A DNA stretch of 40,413 bases from Thermoanaerobaculales bacterium (GCA_025456145.1 JALOLD010000027.1:1-40413); one strand, 5' to 3'; positions 6,567 to 15,708 are shown, counted from the stretch's first letter. Made by a program: numbers and translations. The notes: a model not told the origin generated them from the letters alone.

Positions 6567-8767
6567 CGTCGCTCTCTCCCCTGGGCTTCGCCCCAGCCCA
6601 CGCCGTGCTCGGCGGCCGGGCGTCGGAAGAACGAGAAGTCCTGTTTGAGGATCTCGAGGTTCTCGATACCGCCGCGAGCGTCGATGACCCGGAGAAAGGC
6701 GTCGACGACCTTCGGGTCGAACTCGCTCCCGGCCTGCTCGCGGATCATCCCGACGACCTCCATCGGGTCGACGCTGTCGCGGTACGGTCTGGGATTGGTC
6801 ATCGCGTCGTAGACGTCGGCGACCGCGAGGATCCTCGCCTTGACGTCGATCTCCGCACCGATCAGGCCGTTCGGGTATCCGCTGCCGTCGTAGCGCTCGT
6901 GGTGCTGGGCGATCACCGGCATGATCTCCCCGATCGCCGGCAGCGGTTCGAGAATCCGCTCACCGATCAGGGTGTGCGACCGGATGATCTCGAACTCGTC
7001 GTGGTCGAGCCGGGCCTTCTTGTCGAGCAGGCTCTGCGAGATCCCGAGCTTGCCGATGTCGTGCAGCATCGAGCCGCGATAGAGCCTGGCCAGCTCGAAG
7101 GAGTCGAGGCCGTAGGCCTCGCCGATCATCACCGCGAGCCGGGTCACCCGCTCCGAGTGACCGGCCGTCCACGGAGACTTGGCGTCGACCGCCCTCGCGA
7201 GCGCTGCCAGGCTGCCGACCGAGAAGCTGTTGACCTCCTCGAGCATGCGGATGTTCGACAGCGCGACCGCGACCTGATCGGCGAGCTGGGTCAGGTGCTC
7301 GAGGTCGTCGTCGATCGGCGGCCGGCGGTCCCGGTGGCCGAAACCGATCACCGCCCGGAGCTCCCCCCGGACACGGATCGGCACGGCCGCGACGGTGTCC
7401 ATCGCGCCGAGCCCGAGCAGCGCCACCAGGGCGCCGGGGGCCGCCACATCCTGACCGATGACCGATCCCGGGTGGAGACGCTCGAGCTGCGACCTGAGAT
7501 CCGGGCCCGGCGTGGGGCAGGCCTCCCGAACCGGCTCGGCGTCAGAGTCTCCAAAGGTCGTCCGGCTCGATCGGGCGCCGTCACCGTCGACGACGGCGAC
7601 CGATGCGAGGCTGCACTCGAAGTAGTCGTGGATCCCCTTGACAGCGGCATCGACCACCTCCGCGACGTCGAAAGACGCCAGCACCGCCCGGTGGACGTTG
7701 GCGCTCGCGTTAAGCGCTCCGAACTGACGGCGGAGCCTCGAGGACATCTCGTTGAAGGCGTCGGCCAGCTGCTCGAACTCGTCGCCCGACCTGATGTCGA
7801 CGGACACCTTGAAGTCTCGCTGGCCGAGGTGCTCGGTCGCCTCGCGCAGCCGGTCGATCGGGTCGAGGTTGCGGCGGATTGCGGCGATGATCACCAGCAG
7901 CACCATCCACGACACGAGCAGGACCAGCGCCGGGTACACCACCCGCCAGCGCGCGAGCGGCGCGACCACCGAGCGGTAGGGCTCGCACACCGTAACGACC
8001 CAGCCGGACGCGAGAAACCTCGCCTCGAGGAACAGATCGCGGTGACCGCCGACGAAGAGGTCGCCGCGCAAGGACTCGACCGGGAAGATCGCGCCGGTCT
8101 CGCGATCCGCCGCGACGTGGTGGTCGGCGTTCACCCCCGTCCACGCGTCGACGCAGCCGTCGAACGAGCCGAAGATCAGCCCGCCCGTCTCGTCGAAGAC
8201 GCAGAACTCGGCGTCGGCCGGCACCGAGTTGCCGCCGTCGAGCCCCCACAGGTAGCTCGGGCTCACCTCGCCGACGAGCAGCGCCGACTCCGGATCCTCC
8301 GGGTCGACGCGCCGGGCGATGCGGATCGCCGGCGCCCCGCCTCCGACGTCGATGGGTAGCAGGATCGAGCGGCCGGCGAGCAGGTGGACCTCTCGCTGAC
8401 GGTGGCGAAATTCATCCTCGGCGCCGTTCGGCGCCGGCGCCGTTGCCGCGGCGCCGTCGCCCACGATCGCGACCCGCGCCAGCCGCTCGCCGCCGAGGGC
8501 GTCGAGGCCCGTATCGGGCTCGAGCTGCAGCGAGCGGGAGATCCCGGCGAGCTCGACCTCGGCGAACAGCAGGCGTTCGTAGAGCGACAGGCCGAGCGCC
8601 TTCGACGCCTGGTGGATACGGGCCGAGGCCTGGTCGACCAGCTCGTTGGTCACCGAGCGGTAGGACGCCACGCCGATGAGGACCATCGGCACGAGCGCGC
8701 ACAGGACGTAGGCGACGAACATCCGATGGGCGAGCCTGCTGCGGAAGAGCCTCCGGTCGATCGCCAT
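6563..8767 (-). CDS. Membrane receptor with HAMP, GAF and HD-GYP domains (c-di-GMP phosphodiesterase)
   Basis: A 734-residue signalling protein. Transmembrane helix 1 is at about 16-35, followed by a periplasmic Cache-like sensor (about 37-277), helix 2 (278-297), HAMP (300-350), a GAF-like domain (355-505) and HD-GYP (515-700). The HD-GYP residues are intact: H537 in AGHSER, H569-D570 in HDIGK, and HHERYDGSGYPNG (622-634). This class degrades cyclic di-GMP to pGpG or GMP using a two- or three-metal site, so an external signal is predicted to lower c-di-GMP. The gene starts 11 bp after the GspG-like gene ends and overlaps the next gene by 4 nt, which suggests one operon that links c-di-GMP to a pseudopilin. 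The sensed ligand is unknown. Confidence 0.93.
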   Translation of the reverse strand: MAIDRRLFRSRLAHRMFVAYVLCALVPMVLIGVASYRSVTNELVDQASARIHQASKALGLSLYERLLFAEVELAGISRSLQLEPDTGLDALGGERLARVAIVGDGAAATAPAPNGAEDEFRHRQREVHLLAGRSILLPIDVGGGAPAIRIARRVDPEDPESALLVGEVSPSYLWGLDGGNSVPADAEFCVFDETGGLIFGSFDGCVDAWTGVNADHHVAADRETGAIFPVESLRGDLFVGGHRDLFLEARFLASGWVVTVCEPYRSVVAPLARWRVVYPALVLLVSWMVLLVIIAAIRRNLDPIDRLREATEHLGQRDFKVSVDIRSGDEFEQLADAFNEMSSRLRRQFGALNASANVHRAVLASFDVAEVVDAAVKGIHDYFECSLASVAVVDGDGARSSRTTFGDSDAEPVREACPTPGPDLRSQLERLHPGSVIGQDVAAPGALVALLGLGAMDTVAAVPIRVRGELRAVIGFGHRDRRPPIDDDLEHLTQLADQVAVALSNIRMLEEVNSFSVGSLAALARAVDAKSPWTAGHSERVTRLAVMIGEAYGLDSFELARLYRGSMLHDIGKLGISQSLLDKKARLDHDEFEIIRSHTLIGERILEPLPAIGEIMPVIAQHHERYDGSGYPNGLIGAEIDVKARILAVADVYDAMTNPRPYRDSVDPMEVVGMIREQAGSEFDPKVVDAFLRVIDARGGIENLEILKQDFSFFRRPAAEHGVGWGEAQGRERR

Positions 8768-8778
8768 CCGGCGGCCGA

Positions 8779-9300
8779 TCAGTACTCGGCGGCGATGCCG
8801 ATGAAGCCGCCGTTGTTGGCTCGCACGATGTCGTCACGGCTCTGATGGGCGGTCAGGGGCGACTTGCTCACCCCGTCCGGACCGCTGCTGTAGAGATCGT
8901 AGTCCGAGTTGAGGGGAACCAGGAAGTGGTCCTTGCGGGGGTGGGGCGGGCCCGGTCCGTCGCTGAAGACGTTGAGGTACTGGTAGGGCCGGCCCCACGG
9001 GTCGAGCTTGCCGCCCATGCCGACCTGGGACAGGTTGTCCGGCGGCTGGTGGTAGTCGACGATGTAGTTCCGGATCAAGACGTCGATGACCGCGATGTCG
9101 GCCATCGCCTGCCGGTTCCGGTCGCCCTGGAGCTGGTCGGTGAAGCTCGGGATGACGATCGTCGACAGCGTCCCGATGATCGCCACGACGATGAGAAGCT
9201 CGACCACGGTGACCCCGGCCTCCCCGGGCCGGGCCCCGGCCGCACCGCGGCCTCGTACCGCCCGTTGGTCGGACGCATGGTCAGTTGATCGGTCCCACAC
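8779..9300 (-). CDS. Lone GspG-like type II pseudopilin
   Basis: A prepilin-type protein with the cleavage and methylation motif EAG^VTVVELLIVVAIIG; from the start used here cleavage follows G29 and Glu5 of the mature protein is E34. The C-terminal part has the major-pseudopilin pattern of GspG: DPWGRPYQY and SDYDLYSSGPDG, the latter matching the calcium-binding loop. GspG forms the T2SS pseudopilus, but no other secretion gene is nearby. The frame is open to a TTG at 9369, but that would overlap the FAH gene; I prefer GTG 9300, which has AGGA about 9 nt upstream and lies after the AT-rich 9301-9361 gap. The 29-residue leader is longer than usual, so the start is uncertain. It is first in the run with the HD-GYP gene. 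Confidence 0.85.
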   Translation of the reverse strand: MWDRSTDHASDQRAVRGRGAAGARPGEAGVTVVELLIVVAIIGTLSTIVIPSFTDQLQGDRNRQAMADIAVIDVLIRNYIVDYHQPPDNLSQVGMGGKLDPWGRPYQYLNVFSDGPGPPHPRKDHFLVPLNSDYDLYSSGPDGVSKSPLTAHQSRDDIVRANNGGFIGIAAEY

Positions 9301-9361
9301 GCACTTCGATCCTACATCATGTGAACAGTTTTCGTTCTTGTTATTCGGGGTCTGGCGCCTC
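9301..9361. other. Short AT-rich gap, probable promoter of the pseudopilin run
   Basis: A 61-bp stretch of clearly lower GC than its surroundings, between the end of the FAH gene and the preferred pseudopilin start. No clear -10/-35 pair can be fixed. Confidence 0.3.
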
Positions 9362-10150
9362 TCAGCCAACCTCGGCGCGCACCGGGTTGGTCAGCGAGCC
9401 GACACCCTCGATCTCCACGATGACCTCGTCGCCCGGGGTCAGCGGCCCGACGCCGGCCGGGGTGCCGGTGAGCAGGACGTCGCCGGGGACCAGGGTCATG
9501 AACTGCGAGGCGAAGGAGACCAGGGCGGCGGCCGAGAAGACCATCTCGGAGGTCCTCCCCCGCTGCCGGAGCTCGCCGTTGACCGTGCAGGCGACCTCGA
9601 GGTCGGCGATCGCCTCCGCTGCGAGCCCGGCGACGACGACCGGCCCGAGGGGGCAGAAGGTGTCGAAGCCCTTGCCCCGGGTCCACAGCTTCTCGGCGCG
9701 CTGGAGGTCGCGGGCGCTGACGTCGTTGGCGCAGGTGACGCCGAGCACCGCCGACCACGCCGCCGCCTCGTCGATCCGCCGGCAGCGCCGGCCGATGACC
9801 AGGGCGAGCTCGGCCTCGTGCTCGACCCGCTCCGACTCGGGGGGCAGCACGATGGCGTCGCCCGGGCCGATGACCGCGCTCGGCGGCTTGAGGAAGAGCA
9901 GCGGCGTGGCCGGCACCTCGACCGCGTGCTCGGCGGCGTGGGCGGCGTAGTTGCGGGCGACGCAGACGATCTTCGAGGGCGCGGCCGGCGCGAGCAGCCG
10001 CAGCCGGGAGAGCTCGCCGAGCGGCGCCCCACGGCGGCCGGCCGGATCGCCGAACGGCCCGTCGCGCAGGTCGTGGACCTCGCCGTCGCGAAGCTCGCCC
10101 CAGCGGGCGCCGCCATCGACCTCGACGCGGACCAGCCGGCGCGGGCTCAT
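9362..10150 (-). CDS. Fumarylacetoacetate hydrolase (FAH) family protein
   Basis: A 262-residue FAH-superfamily enzyme. It has the N-terminal CVARNYAAHAAEH signature (63-75), FLKPPSAVIGPGDAIVLP (86-103), and the metal-binding residues E112 and E114 (in HEAELALVIG) and D143 (in ANDVSARD). The TGTPAGVG loop is near the C-terminus. Members hydrolyse C-C bonds of acylpyruvates or decarboxylate/hydrate related diketo acids; single-domain bacterial enzymes of this size are usually acylpyruvases or oxaloacetate decarboxylase-like, and the substrate cannot be told here. ATG 10150 overlaps the stop of the subtilase gene by 4 nt (ATGA), so it is translated by coupling. That pairing of a cytoplasmic enzyme with a secreted protease is odd. 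Confidence 0.92.
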   Translation of the reverse strand: MSPRRLVRVEVDGGARWGELRDGEVHDLRDGPFGDPAGRRGAPLGELSRLRLLAPAAPSKIVCVARNYAAHAAEHAVEVPATPLLFLKPPSAVIGPGDAIVLPPESERVEHEAELALVIGRRCRRIDEAAAWSAVLGVTCANDVSARDLQRAEKLWTRGKGFDTFCPLGPVVVAGLAAEAIADLEVACTVNGELRQRGRTSEMVFSAAALVSFASQFMTLVPGDVLLTGTPAGVGPLTPGDEVIVEIEGVGSLTNPVRAEVG

Positions 10151-13100
10151 CGCGGCACCACCGGGATGGTCGTCGGGTCGCCCGAGCCGTTGTCGACCAC
10201 CGAGGCGTAGGCCCACACCCGACAGCCGCCGGTCAGCACCTCGACCTCGGCCCAGCCGAGCGGGCACTCGCCGACCCCGGCCAGGTCGAACACCCGGTTG
10301 AGCTGGGTCCAGCCGCCCGCCGGCACGGTCGCGTGGACGACCCCCTTGCGGACGCCGGCGTCGTCGTTGAGGAAGGTGCGGACGGTGCAGTCGGTCTCGC
10401 CGTAGTTGGTGAAGCCGATGTTGGTCCGGAAGGCGTCGGTGCTCTTGAGCTGGCTGAGCAGACCGCCGCTGCCGTGGCTCAGGGCGTGGCTGACGTCGAG
10501 CCCGGGCAGGAACTGGCCAAAGGTCCCGTCCGCCGAGTCGTTGAAGGTGCGGGCGGTGACGAGCAGCGCGCCGTCGGCCTCGACGTCGACCGCCCCGGCC
10601 GATCCCGGCTCGCCGAACAGGTCGCCGGCGATGTTGAGGAACTCGCGCAGCTCGCCGTCGCCGAGCACCACCGAGGTCTCGGCGCTGCCCCCGGCGTACC
10701 GGTAGACGAGATCGGCGCCGACCGCCCCGCCCGTCCGGTTGAGCAGCGCCAGGTTGGTCTTCCAGCGGGTCTGGTTGGCGCCGTCGGTCTCGGCGACCCC
10801 GGCGACCAGGAAGCGCTCGGCGTCCGGGCCGCCGTCGGGGGCCATGGGTACCGTCGTCGGGTCGCCGCTCGACGAGTCGACCACCGAGGCGTAGGCCCAC
10901 ACCGGCCCGCCGGAGATCACCTCGACCAGGGCGTAGCAGCCCGAGCAGTCGCCCGCCCCGGCGGCCCGGAAGACCCGGTTGCGCTGGGCCCAGCCGCCCG
11001 CCGGGACGGTCTCGACGAGCGGCGAGCCGACCGCCGCCCCGTCCCCGTCGAGCAGCCGGACTCGGAGCTGGGCGCCGCCGCCGCCGAGGTCCGAGAAGCC
11101 GATGTTGGTCCGGAAGTCGTCGCCCTCGGTGAGCTGCGAGAGCACCGCGACCTCGGCGCCGGCGAGACCGTCGGCCGCGCCGACCCCCGGGAGGAACTGG
11201 CCGAAGGTGCCGTCGGGGGTGTCGTTGTAGGTCCTCGCGGTGACGACCAGCGGCGCGTCGGAACGGACCTCGACCGCGCCCCCACTGTCGGCGACGCCGA
11301 AGGTGTCGACCGCGACGTTGACCAGCTCGACGAGAGCGCCGGCCGCGATCTCGAGGCTCGCCGTCTCGGCGCCCGAGCCGTGGCGGTAGGTCAGCTCGAC
11401 CTCGGCCGCACCGGGGCCCGGGTTGAGCATCGCGAGATCGGACCGCCAGCGGGTTCCCGCCAGGCCCTCGGTCTCGGCGATCCCCGCCACCACCACGACA
11501 TGCTCGACAGCGACCGCGGCCTGGTCGACGACGAAGCCGAGCCCGGCGATGGTCAGGGTGGCGGTGCGCGGCGGGCCGGGGTTGGGGTCGACGGTGAAGC
11601 CGAAGAGCCGGGGGCCGGCGCCCGAGGACGGCGCGATGCTGATCCACTCGACCGGGCTCGACGCGCTCCACGGGCAGCCCTCGCCGGTGGTCAGCTGGAT
11701 CGTGCCGCCACCGCCGGTCGCGGCGATCGTCGCCGAGGTCGGCGACAGCGAGAAGGTGCAGCTCGAGCCCGGGGCCTCGCCGAGGAAGACCCGGCCCCAG
11801 CCGGTGTCGTTGTCCTTGCCGCTCGGGCCGTGGTCGAGGGCGCGCGACTCGAGAAAGTCGCGGACCTCGGCCTGGTCCCAGCCCGGCTCGGCGCTGCGCA
11901 CCAGCGCCGCCGCCCCCGCGGCGTGCGGCGCCGCCGCCGAGGTCCCGAAGAAGCTCCGCGTCCCGTACGACACCGTCGACACGCCGTCGTAGGCCGCCAG
12001 GTCGGGCTTGACGACGCCGCCGCTCAGCGTCCCGCCGGGCCCGTTGGTCGGCCCGGCCGAGCTGTAGCTGCGCAGGGTGTAGGGCGAGAGATAGTTGACC
12101 GCGGCCACGCCGATCACCTCGGCGGCGTCGGTGGGCAGGGTCACCGACCCCTCGCCGACCCGATTCGAGATGTCGCTGTCGAGGCTGAAGAGCTCCATGT
12201 CGTGGGAGCCCGCGACCCCGGTGCGGCCGATCCGCACCGCGAAGGTGCCGCCCTCGGGCGCGGTGTAGGAGATCTGCTCGTAGGGCGACTGCCAGCTCTG
12301 GCCGGTCTGCGGCCGGTCGGACACCGCGACCTCCTCGGGCTCGGCGCCGCCGAGCCGGTACAGACGCAGGTCGTAGTCCGAGGTCGGGGCGACCCAGTCG
12401 GCCCAGACCAGGGCGATGCCCACCCGGTCGCCCTCGGACATCGTGAGGGTGAGCTCGTTGAGGTCGTCCCCGGGCGCGAAGTCGACCCAGCCATTGCCGT
12501 CGCCGTCGGCGCTCGCGCCCTGCCAGTGCGACCGGCGGTCGTTGCCCGCCGAGTTGAGGAACGGCGCGTCGGCGCCGGCGACGAAGGCGTTGATGAAGTC
12601 GGCGGCGTCGCCGGTGCCGTCGCCCGGCCCCGCCCCGTACCAGCCGATCGACATGCTCACGACGTCGACGCCCTCGGCGGCGAACCAGTCGAGGGCGGCG
12701 AACAGATCGGTCAGGGTCCGGATGTGGGCGAGCCGGAGGTCGGCCTCGGGCGCGACGTCGTGGACGATCTCCGCGCAGGCCGTGCCGTGCACCTGGTCGG
12801 CGGTCGACGAGGCGCCGCCGAAGGACCGGTAGGTCGTCCGATCGGCCGGGGGCAGCTCGAGGCCGAGCAGCTCCTCCCAGCCGCCGAACTCGATGTCGAC
12901 CACGCCGACCCGGACGCCCGCCCCGGCGAACCCGGCGCCCTGCCAGGCGCCGGCGTTCATCGGCTCGAGCCCCTCCGAGGTCACGGCCAGGGTGGTGAGC
13001 TTGCGCGGCGCGGCGGCGGGCGGCGTCTCGGGCAGCACCGCGTAGAGCGGGCGTTCGACGAACCGCACCTCGGGCCGGCGGTCGAGCTCGCCGAGCAGGG

Positions 13101-13383
13101 CCGGCGGGACGAAGGCCTGGACCCGGCCGCCGGCGACGACGACGAACCGCGCCCCGCTTCGCTCGAGCCAGCCGGCGAGGGCGTCGGCCTCGGCCTCGGA
13201 GGTCAGGGCAACGACCTGCACCCGGTCGTCGCGCACCGCGAAGCCGCGCTCGGCGGCGGCTCGCAGCGGGTCGGAGGCCGCGGCGACCGAGCGCAGGGCC
13301 CGATCGAGACGGTCGTCGGCGTTCGCCGGCGCTGCGGAGACAAGGGCCAGCAGGAGGACCAGGGCGCTCGACAGGTGCTTCAC
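10147..13383 (-). CDS. Secreted subtilisin-like (S8) protease with BACON-like and duplicated C-terminal domains
   Basis: A 1078-residue exported protein with a signal peptide (about 1-22, ending APANA). The S8 catalytic triad is D163 (GVVDIE), H199 (VHGTA) and S482 (GTSAAAPHAAG), with the oxyanion Asn in SAGND (N281). An insert of about 110 residues (about 300-410) between the Asn and Ser motifs resembles a P/pre-peptidase-type beta domain. A BACON-like Ig domain follows (about 541-622: CTFSLSPTSATIAATGGGGT, then CPWSASS, then ISIAPSSG). Two homologous domains of about 215 residues end the protein (about 628-845 and 850-1078), each with NDxxDGTFGQFLPG, RTNIGF, VPAGGW and VWAYASVVD...GDPTT. 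The start is GTG 13383 with GGGAG upstream and TACAAT at 13431-13436. It is divergent from the penicillin-acylase gene and coupled to the FAH gene. Confidence 0.92.
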   Translation of the reverse strand: MKHLSSALVLLLALVSAAPANADDRLDRALRSVAAASDPLRAAAERGFAVRDDRVQVVALTSEAEADALAGWLERSGARFVVVAGGRVQAFVPPALLGELDRRPEVRFVERPLYAVLPETPPAAAPRKLTTLAVTSEGLEPMNAGAWQGAGFAGAGVRVGVVDIEFGGWEELLGLELPPADRTTYRSFGGASSTADQVHGTACAEIVHDVAPEADLRLAHIRTLTDLFAALDWFAAEGVDVVSMSIGWYGAGPGDGTGDAADFINAFVAGADAPFLNSAGNDRRSHWQGASADGDGNGWVDFAPGDDLNELTLTMSEGDRVGIALVWADWVAPTSDYDLRLYRLGGAEPEEVAVSDRPQTGQSWQSPYEQISYTAPEGGTFAVRIGRTGVAGSHDMELFSLDSDISNRVGEGSVTLPTDAAEVIGVAAVNYLSPYTLRSYSSAGPTNGPGGTLSGGVVKPDLAAYDGVSTVSYGTRSFFGTSAAAPHAAGAAALVRSAEPGWDQAEVRDFLESRALDHGPSGKDNDTGWGRVFLGEAPGSSCTFSLSPTSATIAATGGGGTIQLTTGEGCPWSASSPVEWISIAPSSGAGPRLFGFTVDPNPGPPRTATLTIAGLGFVVDQAAVAVEHVVVVAGIAETEGLAGTRWRSDLAMLNPGPGAAEVELTYRHGSGAETASLEIAAGALVELVNVAVDTFGVADSGGAVEVRSDAPLVVTARTYNDTPDGTFGQFLPGVGAADGLAGAEVAVLSQLTEGDDFRTNIGFSDLGGGGAQLRVRLLDGDGAAVGSPLVETVPAGGWAQRNRVFRAAGAGDCSGCYALVEVISGGPVWAYASVVDSSSGDPTTVPMAPDGGPDAERFLVAGVAETDGANQTRWKTNLALLNRTGGAVGADLVYRYAGGSAETSVVLGDGELREFLNIAGDLFGEPGSAGAVDVEADGALLVTARTFNDSADGTFGQFLPGLDVSHALSHGSGGLLSQLKSTDAFRTNIGFTNYGETDCTVRTFLNDDAGVRKGVVHATVPAGGWTQLNRVFDLAGVGECPLGWAEVEVLTGGCRVWAYASVVDNGSGDPTTIPVVPR

Positions 13384-13430
13384 GATGCTCTCCCGGGGTG
13401 CGGCGGCTCGGAGGCCGCCGCCCGACGGCC

Positions 13431-13436
13431 ATTGTA
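13431..13436 (-). promoter_or_regulatory. -10-like hexamer TACAAT, subtilase gene
   Basis: TACAAT (5 of 6 to TATAAT) on the minus strand, 47 nt before GTG 13383. The leader between holds a GC-rich inverted repeat around GGCGGC...GCCGCC and a GGGAG ribosome-binding site. The divergent acylase promoter is 38 bp away. Confidence 0.45.
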
Positions 13437-13474
13437 GGTCGGGCGGTCGGCTTTCTCGGCGGCGGCGGCTGCAC

Positions 13475-13480
13475 TATCCT
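13475..13480 (+). promoter_or_regulatory. -10-like hexamer TATCCT, acylase gene
   Basis: TATCCT lies 26 nt before ATG 13507, followed by a GGGGGAGG ribosome-binding site. Confidence 0.45.
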
Positions 13481-13506
13481 ACCGGCGCTGTGGGGGAGGT
13501 CACGGG

Positions 13507-15708
13507 ATGAGGCTCGACCGCCGGCGGCGCCGCTACCGGATCGACGGCCGGTCCTTCGAGGCCGCCCGCACCGCCGACGGCGTCGCCCGGCTATGGGCCG
13601 AGGGGCCCGACGGCCTCGCCTGCGCCCTCGGCGCCGCCCACGCCCACGACCGGCTCGCCCAGATGGTGCTGGCGCGGATCGTCGGTCAGGGGCGGATCGC
13701 CGAGATCCTGCGCGACGACGAGACGACCCTCGCGGTCGACCTGGTGATGCGCGGTCTCGGCCTGCACCGGCAGGCCGAGGACGAGGTCGCGTCGCTCGGC
13801 GAGGCGGGCCGGCGCTTCGCCGAGGCCTACGCCGCCGGCGTCAACCACGTCCTGCGAACCGAGGGCCGGCCCCTCGAGCTGGTGCTCGTCCGCCACCGGC
13901 CCGAGCCGTGGCGCCCGGCCGACACCCTGCTCACCGTCAAGCTCCTCTCCTATCTCGGCCTCGCCCAGTCCCAACAGGACATGGAGAAGCTGGTCATCCA
14001 GGCGATCCACGGCGGCGCCGACCCCGAGGCCTTCCGTCGGCTGCTCGCGCCCCACCTCGACGGGCTCGACGACGCCACGGTCGGGCTGATCCGGGGTCTC
14101 GCCTACGTCGCGCCGCTGCTCCCGCCCGCCCTCCGCCTCGACCCGGCGGCGCCGCGCTCGGTGGCGAGCAACAACTGGGCGGTCGCCGGGCGCCGGACCG
14201 CCTCGGGCGCCACCCTCCAGTGCAACGACCCGCATCTCGAGGTCAACCGGCTGCCCGCGCTGTGGTACGAGGCCGAGATGCACGCCCCGGGCAGCCACCA
14301 GACCGGGATCACCATGCCCGGGGTGCCGGGGCTGGTGATGGGCCGGACCACCGCCCTGTCCTTCGGCTTCACCTACGGCTTCATGGACATGGTCGACTAC
14401 TTCGTCGAGGAGATCCGCGGCGGGGCCTGCCGGAGGGGCGACGGCTTCGTCCCGATCGAGACGCGGCGCGAGGTGGTCCGCCGCCGCGGCGGGCCCGAGG
14501 TCGAGATCACCCTCCGCGCGACCGATCTCGGCGTCGTCGAGGCCGACCCGCTCTCCGCCGAGCTCGCCGACGGGCTCTACTTGGTCCGCGCCTGGCCGGG
14601 CCACCGCGGCGGCGCCGCCGGGTCGCTCGAGGCGATCCGCCGGCTGCCCGGCGCGCGAACCGTCGAGGAGGCGCAGCGGCTGCTCCGCCGGGTCGCGATC
14701 TCGGGCAACTGGGTCATCGCCGACACCGACGGGCACATCGGCTACCAGCAGTCGGGCCTCCTCCCGGCCCGCCGCCACTCGGGGCTCTACCCGGTCCCGG
14801 CGTGGCGCGACGACCTGGTGTGGCGGGACACCGTCGACCCCGACCTCCTGCTGTCCTTCGCCGACCCGCCGGAGGGCTTTGTCGCGACCGCCAACGACGA
14901 GCTCAACCCGCCCGGCGGGCCCCTCGCGGTCAACCTCCCCATGGGCCCCTACCGGGTCGAGCGGATCCGCGAGCTACTGGCCGCGCGCGACGACCACGAC
15001 ATCGCCAGCATGATGGCGATCCAGAACGACCTGCTGTCGCTCCAGGCGGTGCGGATCATGGAGCTCTGGCGGCCGCTGCTGCCCGACACCCTGGCGGGTC
15101 GCCTGCTCGCCGGCTGGGACGGCCGCTATGACGCGGGGTCGCGCGGCGCCACGCTGTTCGAGGCGGTCTACCACGCGGTGCTCCGCCGCCTCTTCGGCCG
15201 GCGCCTCCTCTCCCCCGAGGCCTGGGAGGCGCTGGTCGACGAGACCGCCATCGTCGCCGACTTCTACCACCTGTTCGACGCGGTGCTGCTCGACGACGAC
15301 CCGTTCTGGTGGGGCGAGACCGGGCGCGAGGGAGTGCTCCGCGCCGTCCTCGAGGAGACCCTCGGCGAGGCCGACCCCTTCGACCTGATGCCCTGGGGAC
15401 GGCGCCGCCGGGTGATGATGGAGAACATCTTCTTCGGCGGCCGGCTGCCCCGCGTCCTCGGCTTCGACCACGGCCCGATCGAGCTGCCCGGCGGACGCGC
15501 CACCATCGTCCAGGGCGGCCTCTTCACCGCCTACGGCCGGCTGACCTCCTTTGCCCCCTCGTGGCGCTACATCGCCGATCTCGGCGCTGACGAGGTCCAC
15601 ACCGCCCTCGCCGGCGGCCCCTCGGGCCGGCGCTTCTCGCGCTGGTACACCACCGATGTCGCGCGCTGGCTGCGCGGCGGGTACAAGACGATCCGGCACC
15701 GCAGCTGA
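13507..15708 (+). CDS. Penicillin acylase-like Ntn hydrolase, no visible signal peptide
   Basis: A 733-residue member of the penicillin acylase (peptidase S45) family. These are made as one chain and cut themselves so that a serine becomes the N-terminal nucleophile of the beta subunit. Here that residue is S221 in RSVASNNWAVAGRRT, with the conserved NNWA following and CNDPHL about 20 residues later. The alpha part is residues 1-220. Substrates of the family include penicillins, acyl-homoserine lactones and other N-acyl amides; the real one is unknown. Known members are usually exported, yet the N-terminus here (MRLDRRRRRYRIDG) has no hydrophobic signal core, and no better in-frame start exists upstream. 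GGGGGAGG and TATCCT support ATG 13507. Confidence 0.92.
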   Translation: MRLDRRRRRYRIDGRSFEAARTADGVARLWAEGPDGLACALGAAHAHDRLAQMVLARIVGQGRIAEILRDDETTLAVDLVMRGLGLHRQAEDEVASLGEAGRRFAEAYAAGVNHVLRTEGRPLELVLVRHRPEPWRPADTLLTVKLLSYLGLAQSQQDMEKLVIQAIHGGADPEAFRRLLAPHLDGLDDATVGLIRGLAYVAPLLPPALRLDPAAPRSVASNNWAVAGRRTASGATLQCNDPHLEVNRLPALWYEAEMHAPGSHQTGITMPGVPGLVMGRTTALSFGFTYGFMDMVDYFVEEIRGGACRRGDGFVPIETRREVVRRRGGPEVEITLRATDLGVVEADPLSAELADGLYLVRAWPGHRGGAAGSLEAIRRLPGARTVEEAQRLLRRVAISGNWVIADTDGHIGYQQSGLLPARRHSGLYPVPAWRDDLVWRDTVDPDLLLSFADPPEGFVATANDELNPPGGPLAVNLPMGPYRVERIRELLAARDDHDIASMMAIQNDLLSLQAVRIMELWRPLLPDTLAGRLLAGWDGRYDAGSRGATLFEAVYHAVLRRLFGRRLLSPEAWEALVDETAIVADFYHLFDAVLLDDDPFWWGETGREGVLRAVLEETLGEADPFDLMPWGRRRRVMMENIFFGGRLPRVLGFDHGPIELPGGRATIVQGGLFTAYGRLTSFAPSWRYIADLGADEVHTALAGGPSGRRFSRWYTTDVARWLRGGYKTIRHRS

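Noticed and set aside
6557..8359. A 600-residue plus-strand open frame opposite the HD-GYP gene
   Set aside because: Antisense shadow with no motifs; HD-GYP motifs are complete on the minus strand.
8779..9369. Pseudopilin starting at TTG 9369
   Set aside because: It would overlap the FAH gene and add a long polar leader before the prepilin motif; GTG 9300 is the better, though uncertain, choice.
10333..13437. A 1034-residue plus-strand open frame opposite the subtilase
   Set aside because: Antisense shadow; no domain seen, while the minus strand has a complete catalytic triad.
9362..13474. A single 1370-residue minus-strand frame joining the FAH enzyme to upstream sequence
   Set aside because: Only the last 262 residues are protein-like. 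The rest is out of frame with the subtilase; the two genes overlap by ATGA and are separate.
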